Source: Chromera velia
Lineage: Eukaryota > Sar > Chromeraceae
Assembly (NCBI GenBank): GCA_018398765.1
Contig: JAHBMJ010000901.1
Coordinates: forward strand, 1 to 34,473
Reading direction: 5' to 3'
DNA length: 34,473 bases
Shown: in pieces, positions 1 to 9,379 of the stretch
Layout of the letters: every line of letters starts with the position of its first letter
Numbering within the stretch: position 1 is the first letter of the stretch
Translations under genes and position numbers: made by a program
Notes under the pieces: generated by a model
Told to the model about the DNA's origin: nothing
The model's input: the letters and a program-made list of their open reading frames with translations, nothing else
The model's database searches: none

Positions 1-384
1 GTTTCAATCAGGTGTTAATTAGGGGTTGTGGGGAGAATGTGTCTCAAATATAAGTAAACTTATTTTTTCTGAAGTGACCGATCGACCAAGCCTATAAAAA
101 GTAAGACATAAATTTATAATTCAATCTAGCTTTGCCAATTGAGGACGTATAAAGCCAATTACTTTAAAGTAATACTTTATACTGTATCTACTTCTATTCT
201 AGCCTGCTTGATCCAGTGTCGACTTCAAAAACGAATCTTCGCCAACTCCACAAAAAAATATACAATACTTTTGTCGCCCATGGTAGTAGCTTACACAGAT
301 TATAACATTACTAATTAATATAACAATTTTGTAAAAATTTACAAAGTATTTAAGTTATAACCTAGGTTGTAATATCAAATGTAG
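1..384. other. AT-rich intergenic flank, no gene
   Basis: No open frame of note on either strand. The first 30 bases (a GTGTTAATTAGGGGTTG-like stretch) loosely resemble the GTGTTAGTTAGGTGTTG stretch inside the MITE at 6436-6700, so this edge may be part of a degraded related repeat. Confidence 0.5.
377..384. repeat. Left target-site duplication of the palindromic element
   Basis: AAATGTAG, paired with AAATGCAG at 997-1004 directly outside the other end of the inverted repeat. One T/C difference. Confidence 0.6.
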
Positions 385-996
385 CTACCCTGCAGGTAGC
401 TAGGATTTTACGGGATTTTAACCCAGGATTTTAGGTGATTTTATGGGATTTTGGCCAGGATTTTAGCGGATTTAGGCGGATTTTGCCCAGGATTCTGCCG
501 GACTATTTCTTCAGGATTTTAGAATCTTAAATCCTAGCTCTAGGGATTATAAAGACTAAAATCCTGGATCCTAGGATTTTAGAAATAAATGCCAGGATTT
601 TACGGGATTTTAACATAAACAAAAACAATAAAATAAAAGTTGATCACAATCGATACCGGTTATCCCTTCAGGTCAAACGGGAAGTGTATCATTCATCTTT
701 GAATTTAATTTTATTCATTTCTTTAAAATCCCGTAAAATCTTGTATAATCCTGTAAAATACCGTATAATTCCGTAAAATCCCGTATAATCCCGTAAAATC
801 CTAGGAAGTGCCAATCCAAAGTGGCTAGGATTTTAGCTTTCTTCCAGGATTTTAGATTTTAAAATCCTAGGTGTAGGGATTATATTTTTGACGCTAAGAG
901 TCCGGCAGAATCCTGGGCAAAATCCGCTAAAATCCCGTAAAATCCGCTAAAATTCTGGGCTAAAATCCCGTAAAATCCTGGCTACCTGCAGGGTAG
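385..996. mobile_element. Palindromic MITE-like element, 612 bp, 8-bp target-site duplication
   Basis: The ends are inverted: 385-400 reads CTACCCTGCAGGTAGC and 981-996 is its exact reverse complement. The inversion continues inward imperfectly. The 18 bases at 485-502 are the exact reverse complement of 901-918, so each arm is about 96-118 bp. Flanks are AAATGTAG (377-384) and AAATGCAG (997-1004), an 8-bp duplication with one transition. Both arms are built from reiterated AGGATTTTA and CGGGATTTTA words, in opposite orientation left and right. There is no coding capacity. An 8-bp TSD is typical of hAT-type transposition; that assignment is inference, because the terminal CTACCC is not a canonical hAT end. 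Confidence 0.75.
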
Positions 997-1039
997 AAAT
1001 GCAGTTCTACAAAAATTTAAGTTTTTTTATATTCGGACT

Positions 1040-1275
1040 AGTTATGAGTTAGATTCATGACAGTCTCAGAATGGAGATGTCAAGGGTGCCAGGGATGACT
1101 GAATCTGACGTCATTCTCATAGGATCTGTATTATCAATCATATGATATAGATACCTATAAGACACAGAAGGGTCGTTGTACCTTGTCGTAATGTCAGTCT
1201 CTTAGCAGTCGTAAGGACCTTGCATATGAGAGTCCGTGTGTCTAATAGTCATCCAGATTAACCCATATTATTTTT
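1040..1275 (+). repeat. 5' LTR of the copia element (236 bp)
   Basis: Aligns without gaps to 6157-6392. I count 10 differences, all transitions. The termini are AG...TT rather than the usual TG...CA; the first TG is five bases in. It is followed immediately by GGTACGACGCC, a possible primer-binding site if the final T of the LTR is included (TGG pairs with a tRNA CCA end); the tRNA is not identified. Confidence 0.9.
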
Positions 1276-1322
1276 GGTACGACGCCAGCGAGAGTAAAGG
1301 AGGTTTGGAGTAGGCTGTGCAA

Positions 1323-2318
1323 ATGTTCGCAATGGACGGGAAGCTCGTCTTCCCTCTCTTTGTCGACAAACCCGATAAAGACTTGGCAGTCAATGAGGTC
1401 AATACCTTTTCGAGGTTTTACGACTCCTTCCTTTCGATTTTGGATGGAAAAGTAGACCTTGACGGGGTGAAGCTGGATCGTTGGACATGCGACCAGTTGT
1501 ATCGGTCAACAAAAGGACACCCCAGGGTAGGGGTGGTCATAGACATCGTATTTCAGAAGAGGAAAGCGGGTGACTATGACGCAGCCAATGGAAGTACCGA
1601 GTACGATAAGTACAAAAAGGCCCTTATTGATGCCCTCAAGTCATCGGGGGAGGATAACGATAAAAAGAAACGCGATGAGGTAGAAAGAGAGTGGGAGACT
1701 TTCCCCGCATTGAGCAGATCAACCGGGACTGAGGTGATTAATCAGTATAGAAACCTGGTAACCCGTACCGATAGTCTCAAAGGGGAAGTTCCCATGAGGA
1801 AGAGGGCCGATGCTGTACTCAGATCCCTGTCCCAGTCGACGCAGGATGTCTGGTCGGCAACTCTCACATCCGCACAGCTGAAGGATCCAGACGTACTCAT
1901 TCAGAAACTCACTAAGATGTGCAAAACAGTACACGGAGATGAGTCTGCCCCGTGGAAGGGGGGGCTTGCACCCAAGAAGCAGGGGGACATACGGGCCGTC
2001 GTAAAAGAAGAGATTGCGCTGTTTGTTGGAGGTGGGATGGGACTCCCACGCAAAGAAAAACCCAACAACACCCGTCCCCCGAAGAAGTCAAACAACTCGT
2101 CTCAGCCGAATTTCAAAGGCAACCCCATCTCGAATTCCGAAAAAAAGTGTTGGCGTTGTGGTCGGAGCAGCTGCAAGAACCCCAGTACATGCGAATCACT
2201 CAAAGAAGGGAATGAGTGCAAGTGCTGTGGTCGTCTGGGCCACTGGAAGCCAACTTGCAGATGCAGCAAGTGTATGGCAGAGAAGAATGCCGCCCTACCC
2301 AGAGGGAATAGCGCCTAA
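1323..2318 (+). CDS. gag: copia Gag (capsid-nucleocapsid), open frame
   Basis: A frame of about 331 residues from ATG at 1323; the same frame is open a little upstream but has no earlier ATG. It would form the virus-like particle and bind element RNA. The C-terminal part carries a cysteine-rich cluster beginning CWRCG, then a clear zinc knuckle CKCCGRLGHWKPTC (C-X2-C-X4-H-X4-C), the nucleocapsid signature. The frame ends at TAA 2316-2318, and pol continues in the same frame directly after it. This copy therefore has either a gag-terminating stop or a nonsense mutation in what is normally one gag-pol frame. The RNA-binding assignment is family knowledge. Confidence 0.8.
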   Translation: MFAMDGKLVFPLFVDKPDKDLAVNEVNTFSRFYDSFLSILDGKVDLDGVKLDRWTCDQLYRSTKGHPRVGVVIDIVFQKRKAGDYDAANGSTEYDKYKKALIDALKSSGEDNDKKKRDEVEREWETFPALSRSTGTEVINQYRNLVTRTDSLKGEVPMRKRADAVLRSLSQSTQDVWSATLTSAQLKDPDVLIQKLTKMCKTVHGDESAPWKGGLAPKKQGDIRAVVKEEIALFVGGGMGLPRKEKPNNTRPPKKSNNSSQPNFKGNPISNSEKKCWRCGRSSCKNPSTCESLKEGNECKCCGRLGHWKPTCRCSKCMAEKNAALPRGNSA

Positions 2319-2975
2319 TCCAAGTCGAAGAAGAAACAAACAGTCAACCACATTCGAGGAGATCTGGGTAACCCGGGTGAGTTCGTCATCGGAGAGTATG
2401 ATGTGCTCAACTTCCGCCCTTCCCCTCACACAGCGTTTGATTTCCAGCAATCATCGAACTGTGTCATATATCAGTGTACGAACTGTCGGCATGATGTCGG
2501 ACGGGCCATGGTAGACACAGGTACCGAGAGGGGAATGGGGAATCGTTGGAGACTGCAGAGAGCTGGAGTTCTGGTTCGAGAACAGCCGTACTCTGTGCGC
2601 GTCGGCGTTGCAAAGCACGACGGCGACGGCCACCAAACGTCCGAGCGCGTTTGGATCAATGTCGATGGGATCGGCACCGTGATTCTAGAGAACGAGACGG
2701 GTGGGCTATTCCACATGTATCTCTACCTCACAGATGACGATATTCTCACATTGGTCACGTATGATGCCTGCACAGCGTTTGATAGGTTGGGTGAGACGCC
2801 GTCGTACTTTGATGTGCGAGACGTCCGTGGCATTATACATCGCGTCACTGTTGATGCACCGAATGGCCACTGCTGCTCTCGTATCCCTTCCTTTCCTCTC
2901 CCTGTCAATGCGAAGAAAAGGGAAGCAGAGTTCGACCGTGAGTGGGGTAGTGGTAGGCAGGCTCTGTGTGTGTAG
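2319..2975 (+). pseudogene. pol: copia pol, protease segment
   Basis: Open in the same frame as gag. The segment contains RAMVDTGTERGM, with the aspartic-protease DTG triad in its usual hydrophobic-D-T-G setting, about 60 residues after the gag stop. The segment closes at an in-frame TAG (2973-2975). The next codons continue the polyprotein without a register change, so the stop is a point lesion and not a domain end. Confidence 0.75.
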
Positions 2976-3677
2976 CGTGAGCTGCGTCGTTTGGACATGG
3001 AGGAGGCAAGAGTTGAGCACAATCGTCTCGGCATCCACTCGGGGGCTGAATATTTCCATCTCACCCTCGAGGAGGACGGAAAGTCCATCACAGCAGCCAT
3101 GGCAACAGAGATTACTGCCACTTGCCGGACTTGTAAGAAGATCCTCACAGACAGGGCCCCCGAGTTGATTGGGGGTAAGTTCATCGAAACCTGCAGGTCG
3201 TTCAGCCCACCCATCCTCCCAGAAAGGGCCCCGACTGGAATCAAAGGGATTTTGGGATTCGCTGAGAGACCTATCCGCACTCATCAAAATCAGGTCAGGG
3301 TGGCTCTGGACAGGTGTTTGGTTCCGAGTGAGGGGGGGAGATGGGGAGAGCGAATTCCCCATAGTCTTGCACATGAGATCAGCATAGCAGTAGCCATAGA
3401 AGGAGATAAGATTGTCCATCCCACTGACAGAAAGAGTGCGTATGAGTGAAGGACTGGGGAGAAACCAGATCGTAAGTTTGCGTTGGGGGATTGGGTTGTG
3501 ATTCGTCACGGTCCTAAGGACCTTTCCCTCCCAGGCAAGCTTTGTATATTTCTTTACATTTGGTCCCCCCGTGTCGCAGCACTCTTGTACTACAACGCAC
3601 AGAAACATCGCATTCAGGTTCTCAACACATACCCTTTCCTCGTGGAGCCCTTGCACGATGGTCCACTTGCGGGGTAG
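2976..3677 (+). pseudogene. pol: copia pol, integrase segment with internal deletion
   Basis: Starts with an integrase zinc-binding module, EHNRLGIHSG followed by CRTC, spaced H-X5-H-X28-C-X2-C. Almost directly after it comes TDRAPELIGGKF, which resembles the second catalytic Asp region (TDnGxEF), and then AERPIRT, which resembles the Glu-containing helix. The roughly 60 residues that should hold the first catalytic Asp are missing, so the core is deleted as well as interrupted. An in-frame TGA lies at 3447-3449 and a TAG at 3675-3677. A C-terminal LGDWVVIRH patch follows. Confidence 0.7.
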
Positions 3678-4385
3678 CGTATGGTGAAGAGAATTCTGGA
3701 GACCCCTGTGAAGGGAAGGCTTGTGTCTGGGGGTGAAAATGTGCTTTTGCCCTCTACTCCGCAGGTTTCTGGTCAGAACCATCCCGCCGCCCATCCACAG
3801 GGTGGTGGGGCTCCTCCACAGATCAGTGCGATTCAGGAGGGGGCAGCCGCTGCTCAAGAGGACGGGGGGGGTGCAGCAGGCATAGGAGGCGACGACCAGG
3901 ATCTGGAGGTGGAAGTCCAGGCCGAGGTTCCACAGCAGGGAGCGGGCCCTCCGGGAGATAGCCAGAGGAAGTACACAGGTTTGCTTGTGGAAGCAAATGG
4001 CAGGCGTCTTGTGATGATGCAGACAGGGAAAGCGTATCACAAGTCCATCCCTACAGTATGGCTCCAGCCAGTGGGGGATGGGAGTGGGAAGTGGCGAGCA
4101 GAGGGAATAGCGCCCAATCCTATTCGGAAACAGCAAGTGCTGCGTTATTTCGATTTTGTAGACGACCGTCTGCCTGCCAAGATCGAATCCCAAGTCTCCC
4201 CAGGCCCCCCTCCGATTGGTGTCGGTCTGTCCACACAGCAGCAGGGTGTTGTGAATGAGGGGGTGCCGCCAGACGTGGGTGGGGATGCACCTGCAGCCCT
4301 TCACCCTGATGGCATTCCTCCTGATGACTCCTTGTTTGGTTCCGACCTCCTCAGAAATCCTCAGCACGAGGGGGGGGCAGAATAA
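3678..4385 (+). pseudogene. pol: copia pol, linker between integrase and RT
   Basis: An open stretch of about 235 codons in the common pol frame, rich in Pro, Gly, Gln and Ala, as expected for the variable copia integrase-RT connector. It ends at an in-frame TAA (4383-4385). It includes a 22-bp stretch (4099-4120) nearly identical to the gag terminus (2300-2321). Confidence 0.6.
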
Positions 4386-5105
4386 GGGTCAGTGCATTCG
4401 GAATCGTTGGAGGCGCTGGCAGCCTTTAATTTCAAGAAAGGCTCCACCAACATTCCAGCAAAGGAGGAAGAGGTGAGGGAGGGGAAGTTCAATGAGGCGA
4501 TGAGAGATGAGTGGCTCCAGAACATCTGCGGGCAGGAGGTGTTTGGGAGGGCGGTTCCGAGGGAAGAGGCCAAGATGGTGATGGATCTCGGCTGAAGGCT
4601 CACATGGAAGGAGAAGGAGGCAGAGAAAGGAAAGGGGAAGGAAGGAAAGAACGGAAGTCCGTCTCCCAGTCACTCTCCCCCAACAGCGACAAAGAGAGTG
4701 CCAAAAGCCCGATGCTTCGGGAAGGGCTTCCGGGACAAGAGAAAGATCGAAACCTTCATAGGTACCCCTGTCCCTGCTCTGATCTTTTTCTGCATGATCT
4801 GGGCACTCGCGTATGCTTTGCAGATTTTTGTGGGGGATGTGAAGGGGGCGTTCCTTCAGTCTACCGACACGAATGCAGAGAGAGTCTACGCGCGCATGCC
4901 TGCGTGGATGCCTCCGATCTCAGACGTGTGCTCCTATCCAAACATGAAGCCCGAGAAGTGGGAGAGAGTGAAAGAGTACGCCAGATCTCTCTTGCCTAGA
5001 CAGATCCAGGAGGTCGTTCGCGGTCTCTACGGCGGCCTGTCTCGTCCAAACTTTTTGACAACAAGTGGGTTGGGACAACGGGGCGGGCAGGGTTTGAGAG
5101 AATAG
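4386..5105 (+). pseudogene. pol: copia pol, N-terminal reverse transcriptase
   Basis: The first part has the RVT_2 lead-in FNEAMRDEWLQNICGQEVFG, then an in-frame TGA at 4593-4595. The second part continues with ARCFGKGF and DVKGAFLQS, the RT motif carrying the first catalytic Asp, then YARMP and RGLYGGLSRP. All of this stays in the gag frame. The reading register changes by one base near 5045-5055. Confidence 0.75.
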
Positions 5106-6124
5106 AGTTGGGGATTGCAGTTAATAAAGAGAAGAATGTTCTCATCAATTGGATCGATGACGTTTTTGGCCTGACTGCTTTTGGGCAGGTTGAGAGGGTG
5201 ATGCGACATCTGCAGGGGGAGATGGAGTTTGAGAAAATGACGAGGCTTGACATGGCTTCATACAAATTTAAGTATGTGGGAATGGACTTTGAAGGAGACA
5301 AAGGGGGGTGCAGAGTCTCGATGTCCTCGTATCTTGAGGGGGTGGACACAGACAAACTGTTCAGAGAATACAAGATCCCTCGGAGAGGAGTGGGGGGCAC
5401 GTCTTCATGCAAAGAAAAGCATTTTCATCTGCAGGAAGGTGAGCAACCAGATCTGTCTCTAAAAGACATCTACAATAGTGTGATCGGGTGTCTGGGTTGG
5501 GGGGGACGTCTCTCTCCTTTCCGTCATGTGTGGTACGATGTTTTTTCTCGCTATGGGAAGACACCGACCCACAGGCATCTCGCGATTGCTGTCAAAATCC
5601 TGCACGAAGTCAAGAAAGATCCAGAAGGTCTGAATTTCCGCCGTCTGTCTCGCTCTCCTCTTCTCAAGATGGTTTTCTTCATTGATTCCTCTCATGAGAA
5701 AGACACATACGAAGGAAGGCATGCATGGATTGCTCTTCTGGTTGATCATGCCTGGAAGCCAGGAGATGAATTGTTCAACATTTTCGCATGGCGTTCGATG
5801 CGTTCGACCGTCAAGCTGGGCAGCTCCACAGCTTCAGAATTGGTTGGGTTTGAGCAGTGTCTCAAGCGTGTGCCTCGACTGATTTCTTTTGGCCAAAATT
5901 TTCAGAAAGACATGCCCGTTCAGTTCTTGATTGACTGTAACCCTTTGCATGATCAGTTCAGATCGGGGGTGGCAGATTCAGACACAGGGATGCAGCATGT
6001 TCTCGACTGGTGCATTCAGAGATGCAAGCAATTGTCTGCCAGCGTTGTTTGGATCCCTCGTGAGATTCAGGCAGCCAATGCACTCACCAAGCCTATTGCT
6101 TTTGATCAATCGATCTATGATTGA
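5040..6124 (+). pseudogene. pol: copia pol, RT palm and RNase H
   Basis: Open in the second register from about 5040 to TGA at 6122-6124, with no internal stop. It contains NWIDDVFGL, where the catalytic YVDD box of copia RT appears as WIDD. The RNase H domain follows with FIDSSH, STASELVG and LIDCNPLHDQ, which supply the acidic residues, and ends with ANALTKPI, the counterpart of the conserved ADxLTK terminus but with Asn where Asp is usual. The frameshift relative to the upstream pol means it cannot be translated as part of a normal polyprotein. Confidence 0.8.
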
Positions 6125-6147
6125 AGTGTGGATTGTTCGCCTGTCAT

Positions 6148-6156
6148 GAGGGGGTG
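6148..6156 (+). promoter_or_regulatory. Polypurine tract of the copia element
   Basis: GAGGGGGTG lies immediately before the 3' LTR, the normal place for plus-strand DNA priming in LTR elements. It independently supports the LTR boundary at 6157. Confidence 0.65.
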
Positions 6157-6392
6157 AGTTGTGAGTTAGATTCATGACAGTCTCAGAATGGAGATGTCAG
6201 GGGTGCCAGGGGTGACTGAATCTGACATTATTCTCATAAGATCTGTATTATCAATCATATGATACAGATACCTGTAAGACACAGAAGGGTCGTTGTACCT
6301 TGTCATAATGTCAGTCTCTTAGCAGTCGTAAGGACCTTGCATATGAGAGTCCATGTGTCTAATAGTCATCCAGATTAACCCATATTATTTTT
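6157..6392 (+). repeat. 3' LTR of the copia element (236 bp)
   Basis: Same length as the 5' copy and about 96% identical. It is preceded by a polypurine tract and followed by the GGACT target duplication. Three of its differences are CpG in the left copy and CpA here, as expected from cytosine deamination. Confidence 0.9.
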
Positions 6393-6435
6393 GGACTGTT
6401 TCAGACGGTTTGCTCCAGATGGTTTGCTAGACGGT

Positions 6436-6700
6436 CTAGGCATATCACAGAGAAAAAAAAAATAATTTAAGCCTGTCCTCGCTTAATTTTTTTTTTTGCC
6501 CGACTCGGACAATGTTAGATGACAAACAACTGTTGTTCAAGTGTTGCATACAGTGCATAAGTGTTGTTTTCGTGTTGCACAAGTGTTAGTTAGGTGTTGC
6601 ACAAAAAAAAAAAAAACTAGAAAAAAAGAAAAAAATAATTAATAATTAATTTAAGCCAATTCTGGTTTACTTTTTTTTTAATGCTGTGATACGCCTATAG
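6436..6700. mobile_element. 265-bp non-autonomous DNA element (MITE), 8-bp TSD
   Basis: The left end CTAGGCATATCACAG pairs with the reverse complement of the right end (CTATAGGCGTATCACAG), one 2-base insertion and one transition apart. Both arms then run into A/T tracts. The direct repeats TAGACGGT at 6428-6435 and 6701-6708 flank it perfectly. The interior is AT-rich with repeated GTGTTGCA words and no open frame. The 8-bp duplication suggests hAT-type mobilisation in trans; inference only. The insertion site itself is a short repeat of AGACGGTTTGCT-like words. Confidence 0.75.
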
Positions 6701-6767
6701 TAGACGGTTTTCTTAGAACTTTGCTGAATGGTTTATTGGTTTCATACATCTCTAATGGATTCTAACG

Positions 6768-6809
6768 GTTTTTTTTTTCTTTTTCTTCTTCTTCTTCTTC
6801 TTCTTCTTC
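6768..6809. repeat. (T)n(TTC)n microsatellite
   Basis: A run of T followed by about ten TTC units inside AT-rich intergenic sequence. Confidence 0.9.
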
Positions 6810-7279
6810 AATGAATCTTCATCGCTTTTCTCAACAGGAATTGAATTGATTGCAAGTAGGAGCTGCTGGATGCTTTTTCGCTGGCTTTTAATAGCCTTCC
6901 CAGAAGTAGGTATACAGCCCGTTGGATTGGTTTTGCTAGACATGATCTTTTAATGAATGCAATAAAAAAAAACTTTTTAAGACAAAAATCGAGAACATCT
7001 AGTATACTGTCAATTAGTCATTTTTTAAAGCTAGTTTTTTAGTTATTTACATAAAATTATTAATTAATCTTAAAATGAATCTAATAAATAATTTTAGAGT
7101 AAGTCTATATATAATAAAGATTTCAATAATCTAGTCAATAAGTTCAATTTGATTCTCAAACTTTGTGAATCGGTCCACAAGTTCTACTACATCCTAGACT
7201 ACATCGGCTGTGCCACCTTCTATAGCGGTCACGCGATCATCTTATCGATAGTGTCGCATCCAGTCTCTCATCTCAATAC
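6810..7279. other. AT-rich intergenic sequence
   Basis: No supported gene. The AT-rich part ends near 7150, where composition changes to GC-richer sequence leading into the possible minus-strand exon. Confidence 0.5.
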
Positions 7280-7648
7280 CTATAGAAATTGCAACCCCGA
7301 TGCGGTACCCCTCCTTGCCTCACCATCCCCTACTTCCCCCCCTACGTCCTCCATCGGCACTGTACCGTGCGCGTCTCCCTCCGGACCAGAGCGACGACCC
7401 TGCGATTGGCTTATCAGATCCCCCGAAGTCCCTCTGTGGGAGCCTTGAAGGGCCCGGGCATCCACCATGTGTGCCCCCGCAGCGAAGTTCCCCTCCAGAC
7501 CGGATCCCCCGTGAGAGACTTGTGCGGCCTTCTCGATGAGTGTCTGTCTCTCTGCGGAGGCCTCCCGGAGACGCGACTGGAAGTCCTGGAGGGAAGTGCT
7601 GATCGACAGCTGGGCGGCGATTTGGAGGAGCTGCTGACAAGACTGGGA
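7280..7648 (-). CDS. Putative terminal exon of an unrecognised minus-strand protein
   Basis: On the minus strand a good acceptor (CTGTCTATCTGCAG, AG at 7650-7649) precedes an open frame that runs to TAG at 7280-7282. It begins SQSCQQLLQIAAQLS, passes DFQSRLREASAERQTLIEK (a likely coiled coil), and ends in a Gly/Arg-rich tail. It may pair with the minus-strand start exon at 9150-9379. The two do not join in phase directly, so at least one exon or a different donor is missing. Function unknown. Confidence 0.35.
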   Translation of the reverse strand, partial: SQSCQQLLQIAAQLSISTSLQDFQSRLREASAERQTLIEKAAQVSHGGSGLEGNFAAGAHMVDARALQGSHRGTSGDLISQSQGRRSGPEGDAHGTVPMEDVGGEVGDGEARRGTASGLQFL

Positions 7649-7708
7649 CTGCAGATAGACAGAGCGGGTGTGGTAGATGTACGCAGGGGATTGCGAGCGT
7701 GGCAACGG

Positions 7709-7713
7709 ACACA

Positions 7714-7770
<57 letters not shown>
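7709..7770. repeat. (CA)n(GA)n compound microsatellite
   Basis: About eleven CA units followed directly by about fourteen GA units, then degenerate GACA/GAGA. On the minus strand this would sit in the pyrimidine-rich end of the putative intron. Confidence 0.95.
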
Positions 7771-7772
<2 letters not shown>

Positions 7773-8335
7773 CGGCAGAGAAAGAGACAGAGACAGGCAC
7801 AACAGAGGAAAGAGCGAGAGGCAGAGAGACGGAGTGAAAGGAAGAAGGGGCAAGAGGAAGCGACGGTAGGACAAGTGAGAAAAGAAAGACAGCGCGCAAC
7901 GCTCCAGGACTAGAAACACAGTAAGAGGGGTGGACAGCAGAGGCGCGAAAGTGAGCGAGAAGGGAGCTGTAGTTTACTCAGGGAGATGGAGAAAGAGTTC
8001 GTGTTCTTATGCTTCCCCTCTTGTTCCTTCAGTGCTTTCCGAGGGGGGCACGTTTTCTTTCATTTTCTTTCCATCGTCAACTCCCCTTGAACATGCTGGA
8101 AAGAAGTTCGACAACAAGATGGAATGATGATCAGCAGAGGAAAGGAAGAACAAAAGCAGGAGCGCAGTGCAAGCCTAAAATTGAGAGGAAGGTAAACACT
8201 TACACTGCTCTTTTCTCCTTCCAAACACGCTCTTGATCTTTTATCCCCTCTCTTGATCGCCCGTGAATCTTCCCAGAATCACAGACAAATACACCAGAGC
8301 AGATCACTATCAATCAAACAAGGATGGAGACCTGC

Positions 8336-8900
<565 letters not shown>

Positions 8901-9149
8901 CGCAGAGGAATGTTTCCGTCCCAGATGATGTTTGAACCCACACACCCAGAAATAAACAAGTGAGGTCAGACTCAGACAGCCAAGGGTCGTACATGCAAGA
9001 AATGCTTCCAGACTTCTTTCTCGGGGCCGAATCGGAACTCCAAAAATTTGGGGAAGAGTTGCGGGAGAGAAAAGTGGAGTGGACATAGAACGAAAACGTT
9101 TGACGCGCATGCAGCAGAAAGTGGCTGCGATGCGGGACTCTTACATCAC

Positions 9150-9379
9150 CTCGTAAGGATAAACGAAGACAGCTGGTCCGAAGCCGGGGAAATGCGCCGT
9201 CTACTGACCAGAGAATTACAGGCCACCCTCACTACAAACGCGTCCAGCTCGGTGCTTTCACAAAGTGTCTCGCTTGGAGCCAGTTCCCCACCCGCAGCCA
9301 TCAAAATGTCCACAAACGAGAGTGCAGCTCTCTGTGTAAGGTCATTCACCCGCCCTTGCAGATCCTCTTTGGTGTCCAT
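9150..9379 (-). CDS. Putative start exon of a small minus-strand protein, possible MED21-like N-terminus
   Basis: ATG at 9379-9377 in a fair context (gggATGG). The frame reads MDTKEDLQGRVNDLTQRAAL and SFVDILMAAGGELAPS, and stays open to a possible donor, CGAG|GTGATG, at 9149. The pattern 'MD..LQ..VN.....A..F' resembles the start of Mediator subunit 21 in plants, but this is a weak short match from memory. Strand is not certain: the plus strand also has coil-like coding potential at 8993-9150. The next exon may be 7280-7648. Confidence 0.35.

Larger units (their letters stand above)
1035..6397 (+). mobile_element. Ty1/copia LTR retrotransposon, structurally complete but coding-defective
   Basis: The element spans 1040-6392 (5,353 bp) between GGACT duplications at 1035-1039 and 6393-6397. 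It has two LTRs of exactly 236 bp. The internal order is gag with a CCHC knuckle, aspartic protease, HHCC/integrase, reverse transcriptase, RNase H. Integrase before RT is diagnostic of copia rather than gypsy. A purine-rich tract (GAGGGGG, 6148-6154) lies just before the 3' LTR. The gag frame is open. The pol frame stays in one register from 2319 to about 5050 but carries several in-frame stops, then shifts by one. The element cannot make a full polyprotein, although trans-mobilisation is not excluded. Confidence 0.93.

Noticed and set aside
2706-4367. 553-codon minus-strand open frame
   Set aside because: Antisense to copia pol; no domain signatures, while the plus strand carries protease and integrase motifs.
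2319-5105. Stop-codon reassignment explaining the copia pol stops
   Set aside because: TAA, TAG and TGA all occur in frame, and host genes here use them as normal terminators; decay is simpler.
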